Shown here: piece after piece, positions 9,202 to 17,462 of the stretch
Numbering within the stretch: the first letter of the stretch is position 1
How the letters are laid out: the number at the start of each line of letters is the position of its first letter
Source of the DNA: Comamonas kerstersii
GTDB taxonomy: Bacteria; Pseudomonadota; Gammaproteobacteria; Burkholderiales; Burkholderiaceae_C
Assembly (NCBI RefSeq): GCF_008801935.1
Contig: NZ_VZOT01000001.1
Location: 496,001-560,000, forward strand
Reading direction: 5' to 3'
Length of the DNA stretch: 64,000 bases
Translations under genes and position numbers: made by a program
Notes under the pieces: generated by a model
Database searches by the model: none
Seen by the model: only the letters and a program-made list of their open reading frames with translations
Told to the model about the DNA's origin: nothing

Positions 9202-9624
9202 TTATGCAGCTTTTGTTTTCTGCAGCTTGCGCAAAAGTGACTTGGCCTCTTTTTCCTGGGCGCGCACTTCTTCCAGCGTGGCCTGCAGGTCTTCCAGGCG
9301 CGCTTCCATCTGCTGGCGGTGCTTGCCCAGCACTTCCAGAAATTTGCTCAGCTGCACTGCGGTGTCACGCGGGCTGTCGTACAGGTCAATGATTTCCTTG
9401 GCCTCGGTCAGCGACAGGCCCAGGCGCTTGCCGCGCAAGATCAGCCGCAGGCGGGTGCGGTCACGCGGGCTGTAGACACGGGTGCGCCCGCCTGCACCCT
9501 GGCGGGTGGGCTGCAGCAGGCCCATGTCTTCATAAAAGCGGATGGCGCGGGTCGTCAGGTCAAATTCCTGGGCCAGATCGCTGATGGAATACGTTATTGG
9601 CGTGGCAGAAGTGGTTTTGCTCAT
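9202..9624 (-). CDS. liuR: MerR-family regulator of leucine/isovalerate degradation
   Basis: The 140-residue protein starts with a MerR winged helix-turn-helix (YSISDLAQEFDLTTRAIRFY, then the wing GGRTRVYSPRDRTRL). It ends in a charged coiled coil rich in Gln, Glu and Lys (residues about 85-140), the dimerisation helix. No metal-binding cysteines are present, so it is not a metal sensor. The start is ATG 9624; the in-frame extension toward 9789 would overlap the operator and the divergent ychJ-like gene. Gene order and two matching palindromes make LiuR the best identification; LiuR proteins respond to branched-chain acyl-CoA intermediates. Confidence 0.88.
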   Translation of the reverse strand: MSKTTSATPITYSISDLAQEFDLTTRAIRFYEDMGLLQPTRQGAGGRTRVYSPRDRTRLRLILRGKRLGLSLTEAKEIIDLYDSPRDTAVQLSKFLEVLGKHRQQMEARLEDLQATLEEVRAQEKEAKSLLRKLQKTKAA

Positions 9625-9634
9625 GCGCACATTA

Positions 9635-9650
9635 TTGACGTGCACGTCAA
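9635..9650. promoter_or_regulatory. LiuR-type operator in front of liuR
   Basis: TTGACGTGCACGTCAA is a perfect palindrome, identical to the ivd-proximal site in the outer 7 bases of each arm. It is followed by a further cgtca half. It lies 10 nt upstream of liuR, consistent with autoregulation. Confidence 0.8.
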
Positions 9651-9727
9651 CGTCATAAACCGATCTGCAGGCATGCGTGCACTTTTTGGCACACAATCGC
9701 CCGCAAGCATTTTTTCTGTCGCCTTCC

Positions 9728-10138
9728 ATGAACCTGCAGCCCAGCGCCGCCTGCCCATGCGGACGCAGCAACTCCAAGGGCAAGCCCATTGCCTATGCCG
9801 ACTGCTGTGGCCGTTTTGTCGAACACTTTGACAGCCAACCCGCCCCCGATGCCGAACACCTGATGCGCTCGCGCTACACAGCCTTTGTGCTGGAGCGCGC
9901 GCCCTATCTGCTAGCCACCTGGCATGCCAGCCAGCGTCCAGCCGAGCTGGACTTTGAGCCCGGCGCCAAGTGGCTGGGTCTGCAGGTCAAGGATTTCCAG
10001 CCCACGGGCGATGCCACGGCCGAGGTCGAGTTTGTGGCGCGCTTTCGCGTGGCAGGCCGTGCCGTGCGCCTGCACGAGCGCAGCCGCTTTGTCCTCGAAG
10101 ACGGCCGCTGGTTCTATGTAGACGGCGACCAGTTCTAA
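9728..10138 (+). CDS. YchJ family protein (UPF0225) with SEC-C-like zinc motif
   Basis: This 136-residue protein begins with a cysteine cluster (ACPCGRSNS, then DCCGRF at residues 25-30), the SEC-C-type metal-binding module. It continues with the conserved core LMRSRYTAFVLERAPYLLATW and FVARFRV, as in YchJ-type proteins. The biochemical role is not established for the family. The start at ATG 9728 is chosen because the in-frame sequence upstream to 9677 has no similarity and overlaps the liuR promoter region. It is divergent from liuR across a gap of about 100 nt. Confidence 0.85.
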   Translation: MNLQPSAACPCGRSNSKGKPIAYADCCGRFVEHFDSQPAPDAEHLMRSRYTAFVLERAPYLLATWHASQRPAELDFEPGAKWLGLQVKDFQPTGDATAEVEFVARFRVAGRAVRLHERSRFVLEDGRWFYVDGDQF

Positions 10139-10150
10139 GCCTTTTTGACT

Positions 10151-10200
10151 TCTAGCGCTTGTCTGTCAAGCGCCACCAGCTATGCAATTTGAAGCTATCT
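10151..10200. repeat. Dispersed AGCGCTTG palindrome, copy 3, overlapping a start codon
   Basis: GCGCTTG (10155-10161) and CAAGCGC (10167-10173) form a stem with a 5-nt loop, followed by the typical tail ccagctatgcaatttgaagctat. The ATG of the HAD gene (10182) lies in that tail. Confidence 0.75.
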
Positions 10201-10862
10201 TGTTCGACTGTGACGGTGTGCTGGTCGACAGCGAACTTATTACCAACCGCGTGCTGCACGCCATGCTCAACGAAGCGGGCTGGGCGCTGTCTGAGCAAGA
10301 CTGCATGCGCATCTTTATTGGCAAGACCGTGCGCAGCGAGACCGCACGCATTGAAGCCGAAACCGGCAAGCCGCTGACCGATGCCTGGATGGCCGAGTTC
10401 TACGAGCGCCGCAACGAACGCCTGCGCGCCGAGCTGGTGGCCATTGGCGGCGCCGTAGACGCTGTGCGCCAGGTACACGCCCAGCTGGGCGGCAAGATTG
10501 CCGTGGCATCGGGGGCAGACAAGCCCAAGGTGCTGATGCAGCTGGACAAGGTGGGCATGTCTGCCTACTTTGGCGAGCATGTCTTCAGCGGCCACGACCT
10601 GCCGCGCACCAAGCCCTGGCCCGATGTGTATCTGGCCGCTGCGGCCTCACTGGGCATTGCACCCGAGCGCTGCCTGGTCATTGAAGACTCCGTCCCCGGC
10701 CTCACGGCAGGCGTGCGCGCCGGTGCCACGGTCTGGGGATACTGCCCCAAGGTCAATGCCCACTCCACGCCCGAGCAGCTGCTACAGGCAGGAGCCAGCA
10801 TGGTCTTTGACGACATGGCTGACCTGCACCGCCTGCTGGCACAGGCCAACCAGACGGCATAA
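10182..10862 (+). CDS. HAD-family hydrolase (phosphoglycolate phosphatase-like)
   Basis: A 226-residue subfamily IA haloacid-dehalogenase hydrolase. Motif I is FDCDGVLVDSE (nucleophile Asp9, acid/base Asp11), with motif II as VASGADKPKV and motif III/IV as CLVIEDSVPGLTAGVRAG. The helical cap lies between residues 17 and 90. Members dephosphorylate small metabolites such as phosphoglycolate or sugar phosphates; the substrate cannot be read from sequence. The start codon falls inside an intergenic palindromic repeat and no good Shine-Dalgarno is visible, but residue 1 leads directly into motif I, so no other start fits. Confidence 0.9.
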   Translation: MQFEAILFDCDGVLVDSELITNRVLHAMLNEAGWALSEQDCMRIFIGKTVRSETARIEAETGKPLTDAWMAEFYERRNERLRAELVAIGGAVDAVRQVHAQLGGKIAVASGADKPKVLMQLDKVGMSAYFGEHVFSGHDLPRTKPWPDVYLAAAASLGIAPERCLVIEDSVPGLTAGVRAGATVWGYCPKVNAHSTPEQLLQAGASMVFDDMADLHRLLAQANQTA

Positions 10863-10875
10863 CTCTTAAAAACAG

Positions 10876-10920
10876 AGCGTTTAGCGCTTGTATATCAAGC
10901 ACTTGCAAATAAAAGCTATT
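10876..10920. repeat. Dispersed AGCGCTTG palindrome, copy 4
   Basis: The text gcgtttagcgcttgtatatcaagcacttg, with the tail aaataaaagctatt, follows the HAD gene stop. The right arm is degenerate. Confidence 0.65.
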
Positions 10921-11185
10921 GCAATGCCTGATAAATCCTGCGCAAGACGCTCTTTTTTTAGTGAATGCATGCAGGGCTGCACGCCTGTTTTGACCGCTCG
11001 TCCTGCACAAGACGAAGGCAAAAGATAAAATCTGCGCTAGATCAAAGATTGCCCCAAAACTGCACGCTCTATCGATGCCATGTGGCCGGGTGCTGCAAGG
11101 CGCAGTCTTCCTCGCTCTCCTTCTGCCAGCCCCGCTGATGCCTGAAGGGCATGCAGGTCTTACGGAGTCAATCTCCCCGCTGACC

Positions 11186-11215
11186 AGCCTGTGCAACCAC
11201 AGGCTGATTTTCTTT
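11186..11215 (+). terminator. Terminator-like hairpin upstream of ctaA
   Basis: AGCCTGTG (11186-11193) pairs perfectly with CACAGGCT (11198-11205) across a CAAC loop and is followed by GATTTTCTTT. It lies 37 nt before the ctaA start, with no gene ending just before it, so it may be an attenuator in the ctaA leader or the end of a small RNA. Confidence 0.6.
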
Positions 11216-11251
11216 GTCGGACATGTTCCAGCCACTGCTTCAGGAGTGCTG

Positions 11252-12433
11252 ATGGGCGAACAGCCTCTCTATGATTTTGCGCCGCTGCTCGAGCTCATGG
11301 GCCTGGGAGCGCTGATTGCGCTCGTCCCACTGCTATGGGTATGGCGTCGCAACCGCGGCGCAGGCCCGACACGCTATCTGGCCGCGCTGGGCGTGCTCAC
11401 GCTGTTTTTGACCTTTGACCTGGTCCTGTTCGGCGCCTTCACGCGCCTGACCGACTCCGGTCTGGGCTGTCCCGACTGGCCCGGCTGCTACGGCAGCTCC
11501 AGCCCCATTGGTGCACTGCACCACATCACGGCGGCAGAAACAGCCATGCCCACCGGCCCTGTGACGCTGAGCAAAGCCTGGATTGAAATGATCCACCGCT
11601 ACCTGGCCACCATGGTGGGCGTGCTCATCATTGCCCTCACCGTGCTGGCATGGCGCACACACCGCAAGACGCCGCTGCACGGCCCACGCCACCCGGCCTG
11701 GGCCAGCGTCACCCTGGTCTGGGTGCTGATTCAGGGCGCCTTTGGCGCGCTGACCGTGACCATGAAGCTGTTCCCCGCCATCGTCACCCTGCACCTGCTC
11801 GGCGGTCTGGTGCTGCTGGCACTGCTGTGCGTGCAGGCCGTGGGCTATCAGCAAGGCGTGCGCAACCAGGAGCCCGCCCCCGTTACACGCGGCCTGCGCA
11901 CAGCGCTGTGGGCGGTATTTGCATTGATTTTTGTGCAGGTTGCACTGGGCGGCTGGGTCAGCACCAACTACGCCGTGCTGGCCTGCTCTACCTTCCCGGA
12001 CTGCAATGGCAGCTTCTGGCCAGACATGGACTTTGCCCAGGGCTTTGAAATCTGGCGCCCCCTGGGCCTGCTGTCGGATGGCAGTCACATCAGCTTTGCG
12101 GCGCTGACGGCCATCCACTACATCCACCGCCTGGCGGCCTATGTCGTGGTGATCGCGGCGCTGGCCCTTGCCATCGCCATGCGCCGCCAGCCTGCGCTGC
12201 AGGCACAAAGCAAGTGGCTGCTGGGCCTGACGGCCCTGCAGGTGGCCACAGGTCTGTCTAACGTGGTGCTGGACTGGCCGCTGCTGGCCGCCGTACTGCA
12301 TACAGGTGGTGCTGCTGCACTGGTCACCGTCATGACCTGGGCTCTGGCTGCGACACGCTGCAGCCCGCCCCCCAACAAGAAGCGCGCTCAGGCGCTCGGA
12401 GAGTTTCCGCATGAATGCTCAAACCTTAAGTGA
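11252..12433 (+). CDS. ctaA: Heme A synthase (COX15/CtaA)
   Basis: The 393-residue, eight-helix membrane protein converts heme O to heme A by oxidising the C8 methyl group. The conserved histidines occur in [36 protein letters not shown] and VLHTGGA. The cysteine pairs CPDWPGC and CSTFPDC of the proteobacterial type are present in the two periplasmic loops. The start ATG 11252 has AGGAG five bases upstream; in-frame codons further upstream fall in the leader and are not family-like. The 3' end overlaps the heme O synthase gene by 23 nt, so the two are translationally coupled. Confidence 0.94.
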   Translation: MGEQPLYDFAPLLELMGLGALIALVPLLWVWRRNRGAGPTRYLAALGVLTLFLTFDLVLFGAFTRLTDSGLGCPDWPGCYGSSSPIGALHHITAAETAMPTGPVTLSKAWIEMIHRYLATMVGVLIIALTVLAWRTHRKTPLHGPRHPAWASVTLVWVLIQGAFGALTVTMKLFPAIVTLHLLGGLVLLALLCVQAVGYQQGVRNQEPAPVTRGLRTALWAVFALIFVQVALGGWVSTNYAVLACSTFPDCNGSFWPDMDFAQGFEIWRPLGLLSDGSHISFAALTAIHYIHRLAAYVVVIAALALAIAMRRQPALQAQSKWLLGLTALQVATGLSNVVLDWPLLAAVLHTGGAAALVTVMTWALAATRCSPPPNKKRAQALGEFPHECSNLK

Positions 12434-13313
12434 TGCCCCCGGCTCCCGCTGGAGCCAGTTCTACGCACTGACCAAGCCCCGTGTGGTGCAGCTGATTGTG
12501 TTCTGCGCGCTGATTGGCATGGTGCTGGCCGTTCCTGGCGTGCCTACGCTGACACAGCTGGGTGACATGGCTATTGCCTGCTTTGGCATCTGGCTGGTAT
12601 CGGCCGCTGCTGCTGCCTTTAACTGTCTGGTAGAGCGCCATATCGACGCCCGCATGAAGCGCACCAGCTGGCGCCCCACGGCCAAGGGTGAACTCACCCC
12701 CCAGCAGGCACTGGCCTTCTCGGCCATTCTGTGCACCGTGGGTGCAGCCATTTTGCTGGCCTTCACCAACCCGCTGACCATGTGGCTGACGCTGGCAACT
12801 TTTATTGGCTACGCCGTGATCTACACCGTCATCCTCAAGCCTGCGACCCCCCAGAACATTGTGATTGGTGGCGCATCAGGTGCCATGCCTCCCGTGCTGG
12901 GCTGGGCCGCCATGACCGGGCAGGTCAGCGCTGAGGCTTGGGTGCTGTTCCTCATCATCTTCCTGTGGACGCCGCCCCACTTCTGGGCGCTGGCGCTGTA
13001 TCGCGTCGAGGACTACAAGAAGTCCGGCCTGCCCATGCTGCCCGTGACCCATGGCCCCAAGTACACTCAGATGCAGATCCTGCTCTACACCCTGGTGCTG
13101 TTTGCAGGCTGTCTGCTGCCTGTGATCTTTGGCATGAGCGGCTGGCTGTATCTGATCGTGGCCTCCGTGCTGTGCCTGGGATTCAGCTGGTATGCGCTGC
13201 GCCTGTGGATGAACTACTCAGACGCGCTGGCCCGCAAGACCTTCCGCTTCTCGCTGATCCACCTGAGCGGTGTATTTGCCGCGCTGCTGATTGATCACTA
13301 CATCGTTTCTTAA
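12411..13313 (+). CDS. ctaB: Protoheme IX farnesyltransferase (heme O synthase)
   Basis: A 300-residue UbiA-type prenyltransferase with about nine membrane helices that adds a farnesyl group to heme B. The first aspartate-rich motif region reads [20 protein letters not shown] and the second region is [22 protein letters not shown]. Both match heme O synthases. It is called ctaB or cyoE depending on the partner oxidase. A GGAGAG box precedes ATG 12411 inside the ctaA coding region. Heme O is needed by the bo3-type oxidase encoded convergently at 14323-18494, and is the substrate of CtaA. Confidence 0.95.
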   Translation: MNAQTLSDAPGSRWSQFYALTKPRVVQLIVFCALIGMVLAVPGVPTLTQLGDMAIACFGIWLVSAAAAAFNCLVERHIDARMKRTSWRPTAKGELTPQQALAFSAILCTVGAAILLAFTNPLTMWLTLATFIGYAVIYTVILKPATPQNIVIGGASGAMPPVLGWAAMTGQVSAEAWVLFLIIFLWTPPHFWALALYRVEDYKKSGLPMLPVTHGPKYTQMQILLYTLVLFAGCLLPVIFGMSGWLYLIVASVLCLGFSWYALRLWMNYSDALARKTFRFSLIHLSGVFAALLIDHYIVS

Positions 13314-13328
13314 ACATCAAAAATACCT

Positions 13329-13353
13329 CCAGCGCTTATCCAGCAAGCGCTGG
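13329..13353. repeat. Dispersed AGCGCTTG palindrome, copy 5
   Basis: CCAGCGCTT (13329-13337) pairs with AAGCGCTGG (13345-13353), followed by the usual cagctatc tail. It lies just after the ctaB stop. Confidence 0.75.
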
Positions 13354-13367
13354 CAGCTATCAAAAAC

Positions 13368-13392
13368 AAAGGCCGCATCTTGCGGCCTTTTT
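13368..13392 (+). terminator. Rho-independent terminator of ctaAB
   Basis: AAAGGCCGCA / TGCGGCCTTT forms a 10-bp stem with a 3-nt loop, followed by TTTTTG. Confidence 0.9.
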
Positions 13393-13482
13393 GCTGTGTA
13401 CTTCGGTGCACTGCTGTGTATGCCTGCCCGCCGAACCAGCGAGCACGCTCCTCCTGCGCACGGTAAGAGCTGGAAGGACTGC

Positions 13483-13507
13483 AAAAAAAGACCACCCGAA
13501 GGTGGTC
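13483..13507 (-). terminator. Rho-independent terminator of the cyo operon
   Basis: On the minus strand GACCACC-TTCG-GGTGGTC is followed by seven T. The stable TTCG tetraloop and T-run lie 25 nt after the SURF1 stop. Confidence 0.9.
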
Positions 13508-13531
13508 CTGTCATTCTGATCAATCAGGCCG

Positions 13532-14320
13532 TCAAGCAGCCTTATCGGAGTCACGCTTGCGGCGATCATGGCGTATCACCAGCCATGCAGCCACCAGCAC
13601 CAGCAAGGCCATGCCATACCAGGTCAGCGCATAGACGGCGTGCGTATTGGTGAACTTGATCACGGTCAGACCCGCACGGGGCCATGTCTGTGGAACGGCC
13701 TGCCCAGGAAGGCCCTGGTCGATAAAGAAGGGCGCTGCATGCTCCAGCCCCTTGGCCTGTGCAATCGCAGCGACATCGCGTGAGTGCCAGCGGTCCTCAT
13801 CCGGCGCGTTGTCGCGCATGAAGCCCCCCTTGGGCTCACTCAGGCGCAGCAGACCCGTCACAGCCACAGGCTCACCCGCAGCCTCTTGAGGTGCACTGGC
13901 AATGTGCTCGGCAAAGGCCTTGCGCTGATCCGCCGGGATAAAGCCCCGGTTCACCAGCACCTGCGTGCCATTGTCCAGCTGCATGGGTGTCAAGAACCAG
14001 AAGCCAGCGCCCAGGTCAGACACCGCCTGAGTCAGCACACTGCGGCCTTCCATCCACCGCCCCAGGGCCTGCACGGCCAGGTATTCGTGGCTGTCACGTC
14101 CGACCTGTGGCCACAGCGCAGGTGCGGGCAGGTCCACAGGCTGGCTGTGCACGCGTGTGTTGACACGCTCAATCAGATCCAGCTTCCAGGCGCGGCGCTG
14201 GACCTGCCAGGTACCCAGGCTGATGAAGGTCAAAAAAAGGGCGATGCCCGCTATCGCGAGCACCGCCTTCGTGAAGGTGATGCGAGAGGGCTTGCGCCCT
14301 CCCGAGGTTTGCACCGTCAT
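13532..14320 (-). CDS. SURF1-family oxidase assembly protein
   Basis: The 262-residue protein has the SURF1 topology: one N-terminal membrane helix (residues about 18-36, AVLAIAGIALFLTFISLGTWQ), a periplasmic domain, and a C-terminal helix (about 233-252). The family motif GTWQVQRRAWK follows the first helix, and VLVNRGFIP lies in the domain. SURF1 proteins help insert heme A into heme-copper oxidases. The gene is the last of the cyo operon with a 2-nt gap after cyoD, followed by a terminator. Its presence beside a quinol-type oxidase is notable because SURF1 is more usual with aa3-type enzymes. Confidence 0.9.
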   Translation of the reverse strand: MTVQTSGGRKPSRITFTKAVLAIAGIALFLTFISLGTWQVQRRAWKLDLIERVNTRVHSQPVDLPAPALWPQVGRDSHEYLAVQALGRWMEGRSVLTQAVSDLGAGFWFLTPMQLDNGTQVLVNRGFIPADQRKAFAEHIASAPQEAAGEPVAVTGLLRLSEPKGGFMRDNAPDEDRWHSRDVAAIAQAKGLEHAAPFFIDQGLPGQAVPQTWPRAGLTVIKFTNTHAVYALTWYGMALLVLVAAWLVIRHDRRKRDSDKAA

Positions 14321-14322
14321 GC

Positions 14323-14769
14323 TCAGTTGCCGTGTCCAGCGTGTTCCACTGCAGCAGGAGCCTGCGCAGGCGCTACCGCAGCTGCTTCAGCGCCATGTGG
14401 ATACGCATGATGGTGAGGCATCATGTTGGCGTTCATGTGGAACATCACCCACAAGGTACCTGCGATGGTGATCATCACAAAGACGATGGAGAAGATGGTG
14501 GTCATCAAGGTCCAGCCGCCCTGGATCTTGCCGTTCATGTGCAGGAAGTACACCATGTGCACCACCACCTGAACCGCAGCAAACAGGCCCAGCACCATGA
14601 CCAGGGTAGAGCGATCCTGAATCACGTCACCCATGACCAGCCAGAAAGGGATCACGGTCAGGATAACGGCCAGAATGAAGCCCTTCACGTAGTCACCAAC
14701 GGTGACGTGCAGGTCATCATGCTCTTCGTGGTGGTCAGCGTGACCAGCGTGGATTTCGTGTGCAGCCAT
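14323..14769 (-). CDS. cyoD: Cytochrome o ubiquinol oxidase subunit IV
   Basis: A 148-residue protein with three membrane helices, in CyoD position and with CyoD features (DYVKGFILAVILTVIPFW, VQVVVHMVYFLHM, MTTIFSIVFVMITIAGTLWVM). It is longer than the usual 110 residues owing to a histidine/alanine/proline-rich tail (HHHAYPHGAEA onward). The subunit stabilises the CuB site during assembly. Its start directly abuts the cyoC stop. Confidence 0.92.
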   Translation of the reverse strand: MAAHEIHAGHADHHEEHDDLHVTVGDYVKGFILAVILTVIPFWLVMGDVIQDRSTLVMVLGLFAAVQVVVHMVYFLHMNGKIQGGWTLMTTIFSIVFVMITIAGTLWVMFHMNANMMPHHHAYPHGAEAAAVAPAQAPAAVEHAGHGN

Positions 14770-15402
14770 TTACAGCACCCCCATCAGATACACAAAGGTG
14801 AACACACCGATCCACACCACGTCCAAGAAGTGCCAGAACATGGACAGGCAGTTGATGCGGCGCACATTGGCGTGGATCAGGCCCTTTTGCTTGATCTGCA
14901 CCATCAGCACGACCAGCCAGATCAGACCAAAGCTGACGTGCAGGCCGTGCGTACCCACCAGGGTGAAGAATGCAGAACCAAAGGCGCTGGTCTGAGGTGT
15001 CAGACCTTCGTGGATCAGGTGTGCAAACTCATACAGTTCCACAGCAACGAAGGCCAGACCCAGCAGGCCAGTCACACCCAGCCACAGCAAGGTGCCGCCC
15101 ACATTTTTCTTCTGCTTTTGCAGCATCGCCAGACCAAAGGTCAGCGAGGACACCAGCAGGAAGGCCGTGTTCACAGCCACCAGTGGCAAGCTGAACAGCT
15201 CGGCACCTGTTGGGCCACCTGCATAGCTGCGACCCAGTACGCCATAGGTGGCAAACAAGGCTGCAAAGATGAGCACGTCGCTCATCAGGTACAGCCAGAA
15301 GCCCAGCGATGTACCGTTTTCTGGGTGGGGTTCGTGCGCGAGATGGTATTCGCGCTGTCCCACCGCGCCAGCGGCGCTGGCGGAGATAGTGTGATTAGAC
15401 AT
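14770..15402 (-). CDS. cyoC: Cytochrome o ubiquinol oxidase subunit III
   Basis: The 210-residue, five-helix subunit belongs to the COX3 superfamily. It has [19 protein letters not shown] at the first helix and the conserved [12 protein letters not shown] and [13 protein letters not shown] segments of the later helices. The start ATG 15402 overlaps the end of cyoB by 8 nt; in-frame sequence upstream of it lies within cyoB and is not family-like. It is the non-catalytic core subunit of the quinol oxidase. Confidence 0.94.
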   Translation of the reverse strand: MSNHTISASAAGAVGQREYHLAHEPHPENGTSLGFWLYLMSDVLIFAALFATYGVLGRSYAGGPTGAELFSLPLVAVNTAFLLVSSLTFGLAMLQKQKKNVGGTLLWLGVTGLLGLAFVAVELYEFAHLIHEGLTPQTSAFGSAFFTLVGTHGLHVSFGLIWLVVLMVQIKQKGLIHANVRRINCLSMFWHFLDVVWIGVFTFVYLMGVL

Positions 15403-17401
15403 GGCGTGCAAGCTGTTGAGTACGAGCGTCTTCTGTCGCCTGCACTTCAGATGCAGGGATGTAGTAGTCGCGGTTGTAGTTGAACGTGTGAACGATCGAA
15501 GCAATGATCACACCAGCGAACGACACGATGGCCAGCCACCAGATGTGCCAGATCAGCGCAAAGCCCAGCACCATGGCAATCATGGAGATAACAAAACCAG
15601 CACCCGTGTTCTTGGGCATGTGGATGTCTTCAAAGCCATTCAGAGGACGCTGATAGCCGTGCTTCTTCATGTCCCACCATGCATCGACGTCATACACCAC
15701 AGGTGTCTTGGCGAAGTTGTAGACGGGAGGAGGCGAAGAAGTGGCCCATTCCAGCGTACGGCCAGCACCCCAGGAGTCACCGTTTTCGTCACGGTTCTGG
15801 TTGCGTTGCAGGATCGAAACGCCCAGCTGAACCACAAAGGCAGCAATACCCAGAGCAATGATGGCCACGCCGATAGCAGCAATCACGAACCAGATCTGCA
15901 GTGCCTGGTCTTCAAAGTGGTTCACGCGACGTGTCACTCCCATCAGACCCAGGATGTACAGCGGTGTGAAGGCAATCCAGAAGCCCACCAGCCAGCACCA
16001 GAAGGACACCTTGCCCCAGAACTCATTGAGCTTGAAGCCGAAAGCCTTGGGGAACCAGTAGTTGATACCAGCCAGCAGACCGAACACCACGCCACCGATG
16101 ATCACGTTGTGGAAGTGAGCAATCAGGAACAGCGAGTTGTGCAGCACAAAGTCAGCAGGTGGCACAGCCAGCAGCACGCCAGTCATACCGCCGATGGCGA
16201 AGGTACACATGAAGCCCACGGTCCACATCATCGGAGGCTTGAACTCGATGCGGCCCTTGTACATGGTGAACAGCCAGTTGAAGATCTTCGCGCCCGTTGG
16301 GATCGAGATGATCATCGTGGTAATACCGAAGAAGGTATTCACCGCCGCACCGGAGCCCATGGTGAAGAAGTGGTGCAGCCACACCAGCCAGGACAGCACA
16401 GTGATACACACGGTCGCATACACCATGGAGGTGTAGCCGAACAGACGCTTCTTGCTGAAGGTAGAAACGATCTCGGAGAAGATACCGAACACGGGCAGGA
16501 TCAGGATGTACACCTCAGGGTGGCCCCAGATCCAGATCAGGTTCACGTACAGCATGGGGTTGCCGCCCAGCTCGTTCGTGAAGAACTGTGTGCCGAAGTA
16601 GCGGTCCATGGTCATCAGGGCCAGCGCCGCAGTCAGGATCGGGAAGGAAGCCACGATCAAGGCATTGGTACACAGCGATGTCCACACGAACACAGGCATC
16701 TTCATCAGATTCATGCCAGGGGCACGCATCTTGACGATGGTGACGATCAGGTTGATACCCGACAGCGTCGTACCCACACCCGAGAGCTGCAGCGCCCAGA
16801 TGTAGTAGTCCATGCCCACGCCCGGATTCTGGTTACCCAGATTCGACAGCGCCAGCCAGCCATTGGTGGAGAACTCGCCCAGGAACAGCGAAACCATCAC
16901 CAGAATCGCGCCGGTGGCGGTCATCCAGAACGAGAAGTTGTTCAGGAAAGGGAAGGAAACGTCACGCGCACCGATCTGCAGAGGGATCAGGTAGTTCATG
17001 AAACCTGTGACCAGAGGCATGGCCACAAAGAAAATCATGATCACACCGTGTGCGGTGAAGATCTGGTCATAGTGGTGAGGGGGCAGATAGCCCATGCTGT
17101 CACCAAAAGCCATGGCCTGCTGGATACGCATCATCACCGCATCGGCAAAGCCGCGCAGCAGCATGACCAGGCCCAGAATGATGTACATGATGCCGATCTT
17201 CTTGTGGTCGATCGAGCAGATCCAGTCACGCCACAGAGGACCCCACAGCTTGAACTTGGTCAGTGCAGCCAGCACCACCAAGCCACCAAGCACCACGGCA
17301 ATAAAAGTCGCCAGCACGATGGGCTCATGGGCCATCGGTATGGATTCCCAGCTGATCCGCCCGAGCAGCGGATCGTTGGGCAACGTTGTTGGTTCAGACA
17401 T
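15395..17401 (-). CDS. cyoB: Cytochrome o ubiquinol oxidase subunit I
   Basis: The 668-residue catalytic subunit of a heme-copper oxidase has about 15 membrane helices, the CyoB length. Metal-site and channel residues are visible. The low-spin heme His is in [15 protein letters not shown]. The CuB/cross-linked His-Tyr element with the proton-channel Glu is in [14 protein letters not shown], the two CuB histidines are in [12 protein letters not shown], and the high-spin heme His and partner are in [12 protein letters not shown]. It reduces O2 to water with proton pumping. The operon order is cyoA-cyoB-cyoC-cyoD-SURF1. Confidence 0.96.
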   Translation of the reverse strand: MSEPTTLPNDPLLGRISWESIPMAHEPIVLATFIAVVLGGLVVLAALTKFKLWGPLWRDWICSIDHKKIGIMYIILGLVMLLRGFADAVMMRIQQAMAFGDSMGYLPPHHYDQIFTAHGVIMIFFVAMPLVTGFMNYLIPLQIGARDVSFPFLNNFSFWMTATGAILVMVSLFLGEFSTNGWLALSNLGNQNPGVGMDYYIWALQLSGVGTTLSGINLIVTIVKMRAPGMNLMKMPVFVWTSLCTNALIVASFPILTAALALMTMDRYFGTQFFTNELGGNPMLYVNLIWIWGHPEVYILILPVFGIFSEIVSTFSKKRLFGYTSMVYATVCITVLSWLVWLHHFFTMGSGAAVNTFFGITTMIISIPTGAKIFNWLFTMYKGRIEFKPPMMWTVGFMCTFAIGGMTGVLLAVPPADFVLHNSLFLIAHFHNVIIGGVVFGLLAGINYWFPKAFGFKLNEFWGKVSFWCWLVGFWIAFTPLYILGLMGVTRRVNHFEDQALQIWFVIAAIGVAIIALGIAAFVVQLGVSILQRNQNRDENGDSWGAGRTLEWATSSPPPVYNFAKTPVVYDVDAWWDMKKHGYQRPLNGFEDIHMPKNTGAGFVISMIAMVLGFALIWHIWWLAIVSFAGVIIASIVHTFNYNRDYYIPASEVQATEDARTQQLARHV

Positions 17402-17462
17402 ATTGGTCTCTTGCTAAATGACCGGAAAGCCAGCCTGTGCCAGCTTTCCAGCCGTTAACTGC

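Larger units (their letters stand above)
10863..11251 (+). other. 389-nt gene-free stretch: repeat, possible leader or small RNA
   Basis: The first 60 nt hold a copy of the AGCGCTTG palindrome. The middle is AT-rich (aaaagataaaatctg near 11020) and could carry a promoter. The right part ends in a strong hairpin followed by a T-rich run at 11186-11215. I recognise no known riboswitch or RNA family in it, and no convincing short gene. Confidence 0.5.

Noticed and set aside
10921-11251. Known riboswitch, 6S RNA or SRP RNA upstream of ctaA
   Set aside because: I could not fit any of the conserved cores of these RNAs to the region.
15401-17458. Long open frame (about 685 codons) on the plus strand opposite cyoB
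   Set aside because: It is antisense to a clear cytochrome oxidase gene, its translation is His/Gln/Arg-rich with no domain, and it is explained by GC-biased codon use.
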